Part shown: positions 55,719-64,000 of the stretch, in pieces
Position numbering within the stretch: the first letter of the stretch is position 1
How the letters are laid out: each line of letters begins with the position of its first letter
Origin: Pseudomonas frederiksbergensis
GTDB taxonomy: Bacteria > Pseudomonadota > Gammaproteobacteria > Pseudomonadales > Pseudomonadaceae
Direction: 5' to 3'
NCBI RefSeq assembly: GCF_017114915.1
Contig: NZ_JAAUOE010000011.1
Span: 78,058-142,057 of the forward strand
DNA length: 64,000 nucleotides
Position numbers and translations under genes: made by a program
Notes under the pieces: generated by a model
Databases searched by the model: none
Seen by the model: the letters and a program-made list of their open reading frames with translations, nothing else
Told to the model about the DNA's origin: nothing

Positions 55719-57713
55719 TCAGGGCTCGAGGCGGCGTTGCTGGTGGATCCAGTCGACGATTTCCCCATCGGGGGTGTAGCCGCTGACGGTTTCGCGCAGA
55801 AGCTGGCGCACGCGGGTGTAATCATCCCGCTCGACGGCGAGCAGCAACTCAGTCAGACGCCCCTTGAGCACATCCCAAGGCAGATGATCTTCGTTGGCGC
55901 TCATGATCATTGGGTGTGGCGTCGCGGCAACATTATCCCCGATCAACAACTCTTCGTAGAGCTTCTCTCCCGGGCGCAGCCCCGTAAACTCGATCGAAAT
56001 ATCGCCCTGGGGATTTCGCTCGGACCGGATGCTCAAACCGGACAGATGAATCATCTTCTCCGCCAGTTCGACGATCTTCACCGGCTCGCCCATGTCGAGC
56101 ACGAACACATCGCCACCCTGCCCCATGGAACCAGCCTGAATCACCAACTGCGCGGCTTCGGGAATGGTCATGAAGTAGCGGGTGATTTTCGGGTGAGTGA
56201 CGGTCAGCGGGCCGCCGGATTTGATCTGGCTATGGAACAGCGGGATCACCGAACCGGACGATCCCAATACATTGCCAAAACGCACCATGGTGAAACGGGT
56301 CTTGTTGACGCGCGACACGTTGGCCTTGTCGCCAAACAGCACCGGGGCGATTTCCCGACTGAGGGCCTGAAGGGTCAACTCCGCCAGACGCTTGGTGCTG
56401 CCCATGATGTTAGTCGGCCGTACGGCCTTGTCGGTGGAGATCAGCACGAAGTTGGCGACACCCGACTGCAAGGCAGCCTGAGCGGTGTTCAGGGTTCCGA
56501 TGACGTTATTCAGCACACCCTCGGCAATGTTGTGCTCGACCATCGGCACATGCTTGTAAGCGGCAGCGTGGTAGACAGTGTCCACCCCCCAGGTCTTCAT
56601 CACATCGAGCAGTTTATGCGGATGCCGGATGGAGCCGAGAATGGGCAGCAACTTGACCGACACCGACTCACGGCTGGCGCGCTGCTCCAGTTCCGACAGA
56701 ATGCTGTAGAGGTTGAACTCACTGTGCTCAAACAGCAAAAGCGTGGTCGGGCCCAGCGAAAAGATCTGCCGACACAACTCCGAACCGATCGATCCGCCGG
56801 CACCGGTGACCATCACGGTCTTGCCCTTGATACAGCGCTCAAGCAAATCAGCCTGGGCTGGCACGGCATCACGACCCAGCAAGTCCGCAATATCCACTTC
56901 CTGGATGTCTTCAACCTTGACCCGACCGCTGGCCAGGTCGGTGAAGTTCGGAACGCTTCGTACATGAAGCGGAAAAGCCTCCAACAGATTGAGAATTTCC
57001 CGACGTCGTGCGCGAGTAGATGACGGTAGGGCCAGAAGGATTTCCTGGGCACCGGTGACGTCGATCATCTGTTGAATGTGTTTGGGTTTGTAGACCTGAA
57101 GGCCTGAGATAGAGCGATCGGAGATGCTTGGGTCGTCGTCGATGAATGCCACAGGGCGCATCACCCGGCCCATGCGCAGCGCAGCAACCAATTGATTGCC
57201 TGCCACGCCCGCACCGTAGATCGCGACTTTGGTCAGGCCGTCGTCGCGGCTGGTGAACGGTACGTGCTGGGCGGCGGTGAACCAGTCGCCCATGAAGTAC
57301 TGGCGCATGCACAGGCGTAGGCCGCCGATGATGACGAGGCTTAGCCACCAGTAGTTGAAGATGATGGAGCGCGGGACGACGGTTTGGTGGTTGCTGTACC
57401 AGTAGACGACGAGTGCCAGGATCAACGATGAGAGGCTGACAGCCTTAATGATAGCTATCAGGGCATCGTTGCCAAAATAGCGCATAACTGCTCTGTACAT
57501 GCCGAAGCGGATGAATAAGGGAATGGCTATCACAGGCGCGCAGGCGAAGAGCCAGAAATGAACCTTCAAGGGGTTGTACATGTCCTCTACGCCAAGACGA
57601 ACGATGAAGGCAAGCCATAGCGAGGCCCATACCAAAAAGATATCCGTCGCGATTTGTATCAATCGTTTCTGTCGACGAGGCAAATTCAGCAAAATGGTGC
57701 GTAATTTATCCAT
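55719..57713 (-). CDS. wbpM: Nucleotide-sugar 4,6-dehydratase of the WbpM/PglF type
   Basis: A 664-residue inner-membrane enzyme with four N-terminal helices (to about residue 130), a CoA-like Rossmann domain (IYGAGVAGNQLVAAL), and the C-terminal dehydratase domain with VTGAGGSIGSELCRQIF and the catalytic STDKAVRPTNIMGSTKR. It converts UDP-GlcNAc to the 4-keto-6-deoxy sugar for O-antigen. The length equals P. aeruginosa WbpM. The start at 57713 is the MDKLRT codon; the frame is open to 58004. Confidence 0.93.
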   Translation of the reverse strand: MDKLRTILLNLPRRQKRLIQIATDIFLVWASLWLAFIVRLGVEDMYNPLKVHFWLFACAPVIAIPLFIRFGMYRAVMRYFGNDALIAIIKAVSLSSLILALVVYWYSNHQTVVPRSIIFNYWWLSLVIIGGLRLCMRQYFMGDWFTAAQHVPFTSRDDGLTKVAIYGAGVAGNQLVAALRMGRVMRPVAFIDDDPSISDRSISGLQVYKPKHIQQMIDVTGAQEILLALPSSTRARRREILNLLEAFPLHVRSVPNFTDLASGRVKVEDIQEVDIADLLGRDAVPAQADLLERCIKGKTVMVTGAGGSIGSELCRQIFSLGPTTLLLFEHSEFNLYSILSELEQRASRESVSVKLLPILGSIRHPHKLLDVMKTWGVDTVYHAAAYKHVPMVEHNIAEGVLNNVIGTLNTAQAALQSGVANFVLISTDKAVRPTNIMGSTKRLAELTLQALSREIAPVLFGDKANVSRVNKTRFTMVRFGNVLGSSGSVIPLFHSQIKSGGPLTVTHPKITRYFMTIPEAAQLVIQAGSMGQGGDVFVLDMGEPVKIVELAEKMIHLSGLSIRSERNPQGDISIEFTGLRPGEKLYEELLIGDNVAATPHPMIMSANEDHLPWDVLKGRLTELLLAVERDDYTRVRQLLRETVSGYTPDGEIVDWIHQQRRLEP

Positions 57714-58439
57714 AAATCTCAACCGATGAGGTTTGATCCTACTCAAAGACCTGCAACTGCAGTGAGAAGCAAGCGGGAATCTTTCCCAAGAACTTTCGAA
57801 TACCAAATTAACGCTGGGCAGATCTGGTCTCCAACGCGCCTTCGAGGCACCTACCGGCATTAGCGATGTGTAAATATAAGCTATCAATGCGACGACTGCA
57901 CTGTAAGCGCTCTCCAGCACACATTCTATTGCGCTCCCCCCTGACGCCCGATGCAGTGCCCCTCCCCCCAGAAGCCAGCAGCTCAGGATTCCCCTTAACG
58001 CCAAAGTCAGGTCTCATCACGGCTGCGGGCTCCTGAAATAGACGGGAGCACAGGATCGTACATCAAAGGCTGAATGTGGATATGCGCTCCATAAACCCAT
58101 CCTTAGGTAGGTGGGGTTCATGGATCGCATACGAAACAGGCAACGAGTCCTACTCGCCTGCAACACAGCAGCTTGGTCGCCCAGACAAAGATCAAATCAC
58201 GTGAACGAAAGCGCAAAGACGATGGTGGTGCCGAGGACGATGAGCCGTTTTGATCTGCACCGAAAATACCCTGCCGCGTGAATACATGCGGTGGGGCTTG
58301 ATGCCTCTTCCACCGGGACACGACTGCTAAGCTTATCCACAATTGCTGATGCAAAAATCAGCAATCCGCCCTGGGTCAATTTTCAATCGGCAGGGTGGGT
58401 CAGTTTTCAATCAGCGCCGACATCCAAGAATCAAAACAA
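57714..58439. other. Gene-free junction region between wbpM and the glycosyltransferase cluster
   Basis: 726 bp without a supported gene. Left part (57714-58004): the wbpM frame continues open for 97 codons, with a hydrophobic stretch, maybe a remnant. Right part (58200-58440) carries the IS21-like terminus and a basic/acidic tail frame. AT content and composition differ from the flanking genes. Confidence 0.5.
58190..58422. mobile_element. IS21-like element terminus (remnant)
   Basis: The right end carries two tandem copies of a 19-bp repeat, GGGTCAATTTTCAATCGGC (58373-58391) and GGGTCAGTTTTCAATCAGC (58396-58414), and ends CCGACA at 58422. Tandem GGTCA-TTTTCAATC repeats at the tips are typical of IS21-family ends. 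The plus-strand frame ending ...KSRERKRKDDGGAEDDEPF at about 58254 could be a transposase tail. No intact transposase or matching left end is present; the left boundary is approximate. Confidence 0.6.
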
Positions 58440-59537
58440 CTAAAGTTCAATATCCGCGCATTCAAAGCGGCTGGCCCAAGTATTATCAGCGATAAACGCA
58501 ATGCTGCTTCCGCAGGAATCCCGATATGCCATTGCCGCGACGACCTTATCACCGATATCGCTAGGCGACTTGCTGATAAATGTCCCTGCCGCTTCTTCGC
58601 GAAATTTCATCTCTCCGAAATCCGTTGAAACGACCGGCAAGCCAAGTGCCCGGTATTCATAGTATTTGATCGGGTCGACGGAAATGGTCAGCTCACTTTT
58701 TTTGAAGGGAATGAGTCCGACATCAAACTCACACATCGCTGACAGGGCAATATCGTGAGCGCAAGGTGGCAACATTTCGATATTCGCAGGCAACTCAAAA
58801 GGCGCCGGCGAAAACACTGGACCGATAATGCGAATGACGTCGCCCGAACGAAGCCTGGCCAGTGTTCGAATCCAGTCCCAGTCAAACCATGCCCCAACCG
58901 TCCCGACGTAGCCGAGAACCTTTCGCTCCCGCTCTGCGCCAACGTTGCGTGGAGGGGGCAGCAAAGCATCATCAAGCGCGTTCGGGACGAAAGAGATGCT
59001 TGCCTTTTCTTGCGACCAACGGTTTTTCAAAGCGGTGCTCGAGACCCAGAGCTTTTCCACGGATTGGACCAGTTGGCGCTCCCGACGCGCCATTGCCACC
59101 CGAGAAAACCCGGTGTAGAACGCCGGAAAGTCATCCATTGCATCGTAGATAGAATGCTTGGGATTGAAGGACTTTAAGACCTTCAACGCTAAAACTGAAG
59201 GTTTTCCAACAACGATCAGAGGCTCTTGCTTGCCCACTTGCTGCTTCGCCTCGTTGATCAGCGGCCCCCAAAGGCCGCTGTTCAACCATCCGGATCCAGG
59301 AAGCGGTTCAATGGGAAGCGCACGTGGCGACAGCAATTTCAGCCATTGCGGCACGTTGACCTGAGCCTGCTGGTTCGTCCCTGAGCGCTTCAAATCGCTC
59401 AGTTTGGGAAATCGCGTTGGATAGGGTTCGATCCAGATTACTTGTCGCCCGGTGCGCCGGTGAAACCACTCGACAAATTTGTGAGGGCGCTGAGAAAAAC
59501 TCGCCCACGGAACAGGCGACAAATAAATCAAACTCAT
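58440..59537 (-). CDS. Glycosyltransferase, GT4-like
   Basis: A 365-residue GT-B glycosyltransferase: MSLIYLSPVPWASFSQRPHKFVEWFHRRTG at the N-terminus, a nucleotide-sugar region with DPIKYYEYRALGLPVVSTDFGEMKF. The last codons end 18 bp from the IS21-like terminus. Its ATG shares a base with the stop of the epimerase gene (TGATG), indicating coupling. Sugar specificity unknown. Confidence 0.86.
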   Translation of the reverse strand: MSLIYLSPVPWASFSQRPHKFVEWFHRRTGRQVIWIEPYPTRFPKLSDLKRSGTNQQAQVNVPQWLKLLSPRALPIEPLPGSGWLNSGLWGPLINEAKQQVGKQEPLIVVGKPSVLALKVLKSFNPKHSIYDAMDDFPAFYTGFSRVAMARRERQLVQSVEKLWVSSTALKNRWSQEKASISFVPNALDDALLPPPRNVGAERERKVLGYVGTVGAWFDWDWIRTLARLRSGDVIRIIGPVFSPAPFELPANIEMLPPCAHDIALSAMCEFDVGLIPFKKSELTISVDPIKYYEYRALGLPVVSTDFGEMKFREEAAGTFISKSPSDIGDKVVAAMAYRDSCGSSIAFIADNTWASRFECADIEL

Positions 59538-60637
59538 CAGTTGAAGTACTCTCGCAGCGCGTTGACGATGCGCTCTGCGCCATGCCCATCACCGTAAGGA
59601 GAAACGCCACGGGCCATCTCGCGATAGGCCGTCTCGTCGTCCAGCAAGCGTTGAGCTTCATTCACGATTGCGTCGTAGTTGGAACCAACCAGTTTGACGA
59701 CCCCGTGCTCCACTGCTTCCGGACGCTCGGTTTCTTCACGCAGCACCAGAACCGGTTTACCCAATGCAGGCGCTTCTTCCTGCACACCACCGGAGTCGGT
59801 CAGAATCAGATAGGCACGCTTCATGGCCGCCACGAAAGGTGCGTATTCCAGTGGATCGCACAGTACGAAATTGGCAACCGGGCCAAGCAGTTCGTGAGCA
59901 ACATCCTTGACGTTAGGGTTTGGATGCACCGGATACAGGAACTGAACGTCCGGATTGTTTTCGGCCAAGGTGCGCAACGCACGGCAAATATTGAGGAACG
60001 GTTCACCGAAGTTTTCACGGCGGTGCGAGGTCACAAGTACCAGCCGCTTGCCTGGATCAAGTTCAATCCCCAGTTCCAGATCCTTGGCAGCCGTCATGAG
60101 CAGTGCATCGATCACAGTATTGCCGGTGACAATGATGTCGGCGTCTGGAACGCCTTCACGCAACAGGTTCTGCCGGGAGCCTTCGGTCGGCGCAAAGTGC
60201 CAGCGGGCAAGTTTGCCGGCAATGACGCGGTTGGCTTCTTCCGGGAATGGGTTCTGCATATCCCAGGTGCGAAGCCCGGCCTCTACGTGACCAATAGGGA
60301 TTCTGTGATAGAAACAGGCAAGGGCAACGGTCATTACAGTCGTTGTATCACCCTGAACCAGAACGATCTCCGGCTTCTCGGCGCTCAGTACATCATCCAT
60401 TTCCAGCAACAGGCGCGCAGTCAACGTGGTCAGGGCCTGGTTTGGGCGCATGATGTTCAGATCGATATCTTGTTCAATACCGAAAAAACTCATGACCTGG
60501 TCAAGCATATGGCGATGCTGGGCTGTGGCGAGCACCCGCACATCCGCCCAAGGCTCATTTTTCAACGCCAGAATGACCGGGGCCATTTTGATCGCTTCCG
60601 GACGAGTCCCAACAACGCACAGTATTTTTCGTTTCAC
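59537..60637 (-). CDS. wecB: UDP-N-acetylglucosamine 2-epimerase (non-hydrolysing)
   Basis: A 366-residue epimerase making UDP-ManNAc from UDP-GlcNAc. Family motifs: VVGTRPEAIKMAPV, QGDTTTVMT, GHVEAGLRTWDMQNPFPEEANR, TSHRRENFG, DSGGVQEEAPALGKPVLVLREETERPE. I prefer the GTG start at 60637 because GGGA precedes it by 6 nt; another GTG is at 60649. A ManNAc-derived sugar in the polymer is likely. Confidence 0.93.
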   Translation of the reverse strand: MKRKILCVVGTRPEAIKMAPVILALKNEPWADVRVLATAQHRHMLDQVMSFFGIEQDIDLNIMRPNQALTTLTARLLLEMDDVLSAEKPEIVLVQGDTTTVMTVALACFYHRIPIGHVEAGLRTWDMQNPFPEEANRVIAGKLARWHFAPTEGSRQNLLREGVPDADIIVTGNTVIDALLMTAAKDLELGIELDPGKRLVLVTSHRRENFGEPFLNICRALRTLAENNPDVQFLYPVHPNPNVKDVAHELLGPVANFVLCDPLEYAPFVAAMKRAYLILTDSGGVQEEAPALGKPVLVLREETERPEAVEHGVVKLVGSNYDAIVNEAQRLLDDETAYREMARGVSPYGDGHGAERIVNALREYFN

Positions 60638-60659
60638 AAGAGTTCCCACAAATTAGTTA

Positions 60660-61919
60660 TTAGCTTTCGAGACTTTGGAGCTTTTCTGCATAGACAGCCG
60701 CTCTGACGTCCCAGCTGTTCTGATCAGCCAAGGTACGTAGCCGCTCAGGATACGCCTGGTCATTGCAGGCATTGAGGGCTTGGCGGATCGCCGCGGTGAG
60801 CCCGGCAGCGTCGCCACCGGAGAAAACCTCTGGATAAACCGTGCACTCGTTCATATCGGCAGTCACAACAACCGGCTTCTCAAGCGCAAAGTACTCATAA
60901 AGTTTCAGAGGAGATGTAGATCGCGCAACATCGCCCGGCTTGAACGGAATGAAGCAGGCGTCAAACAAGCGGGCGGACGCAGGTAACTGGGCATAGTTGA
61001 CCGGACCAAGATAAAGCACATTCGCGCGCTGCGGCAACAACGGGACGCAACCGCTATAGTCTGGCCCGATAAACACGAACCCCACATCCGGCATCCCCGA
61101 ACAAACCTGCTCGATCACCTCGTACCAGAGCCAGGGGGCGATGGCACCAAAGTAACCGACTACTTGTTTGTAACGGCCTCTGAATTCGGCAAGTGCCTGG
61201 GGAACAGTGGAGCCTGGTTCCTGAGACGCACGATAATGACTAACGTCTACGCCGTTCGGGACGCAGACACAACGCCTGTCCCCACACTCTGCCAACGCTT
61301 CGTTGTGTAGCGCCGTAGCCGAGGACACGATGACATCAGCCTCCCCTTCAAATGCTGCAGCTTTCAGATCAAGCAATCGACGGATGGCGCCCTTGCCACC
61401 GGAAATCGAGGCGTCTATATGGTCGATGTACTCGTAGACCACCCGGCCCCGAGTACGCGCGGCCGCCATAGCCTCACGAGTGGCCAAAAGCGAAGTGCTG
61501 TAGAAGCAACGCACCGCATCGGGAATGGCATTCACGGCCGCATCATTGGCGATCCATACATTCTCGGCGACTTGCCTGAAACCCAGGACGTCATCACCCG
61601 TTGTCTGAAAAACAACCAGACAGTTGAGACGACCCAGCGCCATTGCCATGTGATGAGGACGCTGAAACAGCGTTATTCCCCAATCGACATTCGCTTCGAA
61701 AATGATGACAAAGCGATAACTGGCCGCGTTCAGCACCTGACTCTGAAACTCGGCGCCTGTCAGATCTCCGGCGCGAATCGAAGTGCGCCCGCTACGGCTG
61801 CGCAGCCAGCGAACAATCGCATGCCGAACACCGTGCAGCCGGTTACGCAAGGTAGCCGGCAACAACCAGAAACAACGGCGAGCCAGTGAGTGCACTGAAA
61901 TACGTGAACGATTGGCCAT
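60660..61919 (-). CDS. Glycosyltransferase, GT4-like
   Basis: A 419-residue glycosyltransferase with basic N-terminus (ARRCFWLLPATLRNRLHGVRHAIVRWLRSRS), then the GT-B domains: YRFVIIFEANVDWGITLFQRPHHMA, VCVPNGVDVSHYR, and STSPLKLYEYFALEKPVVVTADMNE. The 22 bp to wecB and a start immediately next to the upstream stop place it in one operon. Sugar donor unknown. Confidence 0.86.
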   Translation of the reverse strand: MANRSRISVHSLARRCFWLLPATLRNRLHGVRHAIVRWLRSRSGRTSIRAGDLTGAEFQSQVLNAASYRFVIIFEANVDWGITLFQRPHHMAMALGRLNCLVVFQTTGDDVLGFRQVAENVWIANDAAVNAIPDAVRCFYSTSLLATREAMAAARTRGRVVYEYIDHIDASISGGKGAIRRLLDLKAAAFEGEADVIVSSATALHNEALAECGDRRCVCVPNGVDVSHYRASQEPGSTVPQALAEFRGRYKQVVGYFGAIAPWLWYEVIEQVCSGMPDVGFVFIGPDYSGCVPLLPQRANVLYLGPVNYAQLPASARLFDACFIPFKPGDVARSTSPLKLYEYFALEKPVVVTADMNECTVYPEVFSGGDAAGLTAAIRQALNACNDQAYPERLRTLADQNSWDVRAAVYAEKLQSLES

Positions 61920-64000
61920 TTAACCGAGCTTCAGCGCAAGAGGTTCACTCACCTGGAGTGTTTGGCCACGGATCAGTTGCTGGACGAGGTTCACGTAACT
62001 TTGATAAGTGCGCTCCTTGTCGAGTCCTCCAAGTTCACTTTCCGAGAGTTGCGGACGAACGCCATTATTCAAGGCACGCAACATGGCTTCGGCCAGACGC
62101 TGCTCAAACTGCGCGTTGGAGCGCATTTCGGTAACGCTACCGGTGAATTGCGTCATGTCATAAACAGGATCGACGAGTTCAATACCAGCATGCTTTGCAA
62201 AGTGTGACGCAGAACCAACGTTGGACATGGCAACCGGGATATTAGCCTTGATCGCCTCAAGCAAAGTCAGTGGCCCACCTTCGAAAAAGGTCGCTGAGGT
62301 AAAAGCATCAGCCATGGCCAGGTATTCATGAACGTTGGTCGCAGAACCGCAATATGTCACGCGATCCTGCAAACCATGCGCCTCGACATAAGCGACCATC
62401 TCGGCGAGCAACTGCGGCTCGTAGACCGGTCCGAGAATGAGCAGGCGAAGCTTGTCACTCGAGCGTGCCGCAATCTCGAACGCCTTGATGGCGCCCAGAT
62501 GATTTTTCTGATGATTGATCGACCCGATGTCAATGAATGCAAATTCATCGTCGGCAATACCATACTGCGCACGCAAGCGAGCACGGGCGGCGTCCCGATC
62601 CAGTTCGTCGAATGGCTTGAAGTCAATGCCGCTGGGAATGACAACGCAGCTCTGTGCGGGAACGCCCAGACGAGCAACGCTGTAATCCTTCACTTGCTGC
62701 GATACCGCCACCAAGGCACTTGTCTTCTGCGCTACCGAAGCAAACTCCTGACGCTGCTGATCGTTGAACCACATGTAAATGTTGTGGATGACCTGCACAA
62801 ACCCGATGCCTTTTTCGCGGTAGACATCTGCGCCACTAAACGAGTAATGAGCCAATACAAGTTTGGGTTGCAACTTGTCGATCAACTCACCATGGGATTG
62901 CGTCGAGTAAGGACGGCACACCACCAACTGCCCTGCATCGCGAGCCCGCTGGACCGCAGCGCCCTGAGTACCCTGAACAAGCAGCACAACACGCAGCCCG
63001 GCCTTGATCATTGTCTCATTCAGATCAAGTACAACATTTTCCAGACCGCCAGCCTCAAAGTTATCAACTTGAACCAGGACGTCGCAGGTCGGCAGAGTTT
63101 CATGCGCAACGTCGTACGCAGGGTTAACGTCTACTGTCTGGACCAGCGGTCGTGACTTTCCCAGCACTGGACGCAAAACGCGCCAGACCTTGCGTGCAGC
63201 ACGCCCCTGGAGGGTGCCCGCAGGCAGCACGCGCCGCGCGATGTCGGCAACGAACTGGCGCACATTTACCTTTCGCATATTCAGCTTGCACGTGTTACGA
63301 ACCGGCGGAGTGAAATAGGCAAAAATCTGGTCGGCACCCGTCTGGCGCACTTCCTTCAATCGCTCGTACACCGAAAGGTTCGCTTCTGCCAACGCCACAC
63401 GCTCTGCTTCATCAGGCAAATTCCCGGCAAGGAAATTCTCCAGAGTGATGTAGCGCATCCCCAACGTTTTGAAATCACCAATGTCTTCGCAGTCGACGAT
63501 AGGCACGATACCCATTGCAAGGTATTCAACGAGCTTCGTCGGGCAGGCCGCACGGTTGACGATAATGTCTTCCCGAAGGATGAAACCGTAGTGGCATTGC
63601 GGATAAAGCGTCATCAGTTCAGCGTGGGTTTTACCCTCGACAGTCACAGCCCCCAGCAACTCTGCCGGCAGCATGTCTTTGACAATCTGAGGCTCCGGGC
63701 AATAAAAGCGATGGTTGCACTGATCGGCAGTCCGGACGATTGCATCAATCATCTTCGGAACCTGCTGCCACTTGTGCAGGCCACCTGCATAAACCACAAC
63801 CGGCTTGCCATCGATAAGCGGACGGGTTGCGTGTGTCGGGGTGAAGCGAGGGAAGATCGGAAAAGAAACCGAACGTGCTTTCAGTGCCCCTCGAAACTTC
63901 TGCTGAAGATAGTTCTTCATCGCTTCTGTTACAACGATGACGATACCGGCTTTCTGCACGGCAAGCCGCTCTTCCTTCTCGTAAAGAACAGCACTGAAGA
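61920..64000 (-). CDS. Tandem glycosyltransferase, partial (5' end beyond window)
   Basis: At least 693 codons; no stop to the right edge, so the start lies outside. Two GT-B modules are visible: a first with KPVVVYAGGLHKWQQVP, FILREDIIVNRAACPTKLVEYLAMGIVPIVD, and a second beginning CDVLVQVDNFEAGGLENVVLDLN with IPSGIDFKPFDEL and ATFFEGGPLTLLEAIKANIPVAMS. A GTG at 63959 is in frame but internal. It likely adds two sugars in sequence. Its stop is followed directly by the next start (TAAATG). Confidence 0.85.
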   Translation of the reverse strand, partial: FSAVLYEKEERLAVQKAGIVIVVTEAMKNYLQQKFRGALKARSVSFPIFPRFTPTHATRPLIDGKPVVVYAGGLHKWQQVPKMIDAIVRTADQCNHRFYCPEPQIVKDMLPAELLGAVTVEGKTHAELMTLYPQCHYGFILREDIIVNRAACPTKLVEYLAMGIVPIVDCEDIGDFKTLGMRYITLENFLAGNLPDEAERVALAEANLSVYERLKEVRQTGADQIFAYFTPPVRNTCKLNMRKVNVRQFVADIARRVLPAGTLQGRAARKVWRVLRPVLGKSRPLVQTVDVNPAYDVAHETLPTCDVLVQVDNFEAGGLENVVLDLNETMIKAGLRVVLLVQGTQGAAVQRARDAGQLVVCRPYSTQSHGELIDKLQPKLVLAHYSFSGADVYREKGIGFVQVIHNIYMWFNDQQRQEFASVAQKTSALVAVSQQVKDYSVARLGVPAQSCVVIPSGIDFKPFDELDRDAARARLRAQYGIADDEFAFIDIGSINHQKNHLGAIKAFEIAARSSDKLRLLILGPVYEPQLLAEMVAYVEAHGLQDRVTYCGSATNVHEYLAMADAFTSATFFEGGPLTLLEAIKANIPVAMSNVGSASHFAKHAGIELVDPVYDMTQFTGSVTEMRSNAQFEQRLAEAMLRALNNGVRPQLSESELGGLDKERTYQSYVNLVQQLIRGQTLQVSEPLALKLG

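Noticed and set aside
58118..58379. Minus-strand frames of 60-78 codons in the IS21-like region
   Set aside because: They run into the terminal repeats and read as non-coding; no family match.

Overview
The window is chromosomal DNA from a member of the Pseudomonas fluorescens group. Protein sequences (OprI lipoprotein, EarP with an Arg32-type EF-P, class II DAHP synthase, WbpM-type dehydratase), high GC content and REP/REPIN palindromes between genes all point there. Gene order also fits what I recall of the P. aeruginosa msrB/htpX/tpm/deaD/ohr/efp/oprI/tesA block. I saw no rRNA, tRNA, prophage or CRISPR array.

Layout. 1-8.4 kb: housekeeping and stress genes (msrB, alaA, htpX, tpm, a DODA-type dioxygenase, deaD, a crotonase, a spermidine-synthase-like protein). 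8.5-14.2 kb: class II DAHP synthase, an AlkX/YcaQ-type glycosylase, a DUF1127 protein, two LysR regulators and a TSUP permease. 14.3-16.5 kb: the organic-hydroperoxide pair ohrR/ohr, with an inverted repeat in the ohr promoter spacer, and an exported esterase. 16.5-19.4 kb: efp with its rhamnosyltransferase earP, then a small membrane protein paired with an atypical Gre-family protein. 19.4-25.3 kb: cysB, a universal stress protein, a cytosolic 5'-nucleotidase, a PanE-like reductase, a thioredoxin-like protein diverging from a PilZ protein with overlapping start codons, class I DAHP synthase and a small GNAT protein. 25.3-28.4 kb: envelope genes (oprI, an L,D-transpeptidase, tesA) preceded by a 635-bp region with a possible 49-codon gene. 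28.4-41.1 kb: a YbbA/YbbP-type ABC system, greB, DoxX, an MltF-like lytic transglycosylase, tatD, a chemoreceptor, a thioesterase, a CHAD protein, a small lipoprotein and a patatin-like phospholipase.

41.2-49.3 kb is a complete kdpFABCDE potassium system, with an excellent KdpE-box candidate upstream of kdpF and a 110-bp palindromic repeat between kdpC and kdpD. 49.6-55.1 kb looks more accessory: an ethanolamine-type permease, a DUF2897 peptide, a DUF1989 protein with a GntR/FCD regulator, and a ketoacyl-ACP synthase/SDR pair. From 55.3 kb to the right edge: a ComEA-like protein and a surface-polysaccharide cluster on the minus strand (WbpM-type dehydratase, glycosyltransferases, WecB-type epimerase), with an IS21-like terminus at the junction inside it.

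Most of the window is conserved core genome. I did not find a clearly new multi-gene system. The strongest observations are regulatory or structural: the ohr operator placement, the KdpE box, the three-copy four-hairpin repeat that overlaps stop codons, a terminator-like hairpin in the msrB leader, the unusual Gre paralogue, and the IS21-like remnant.
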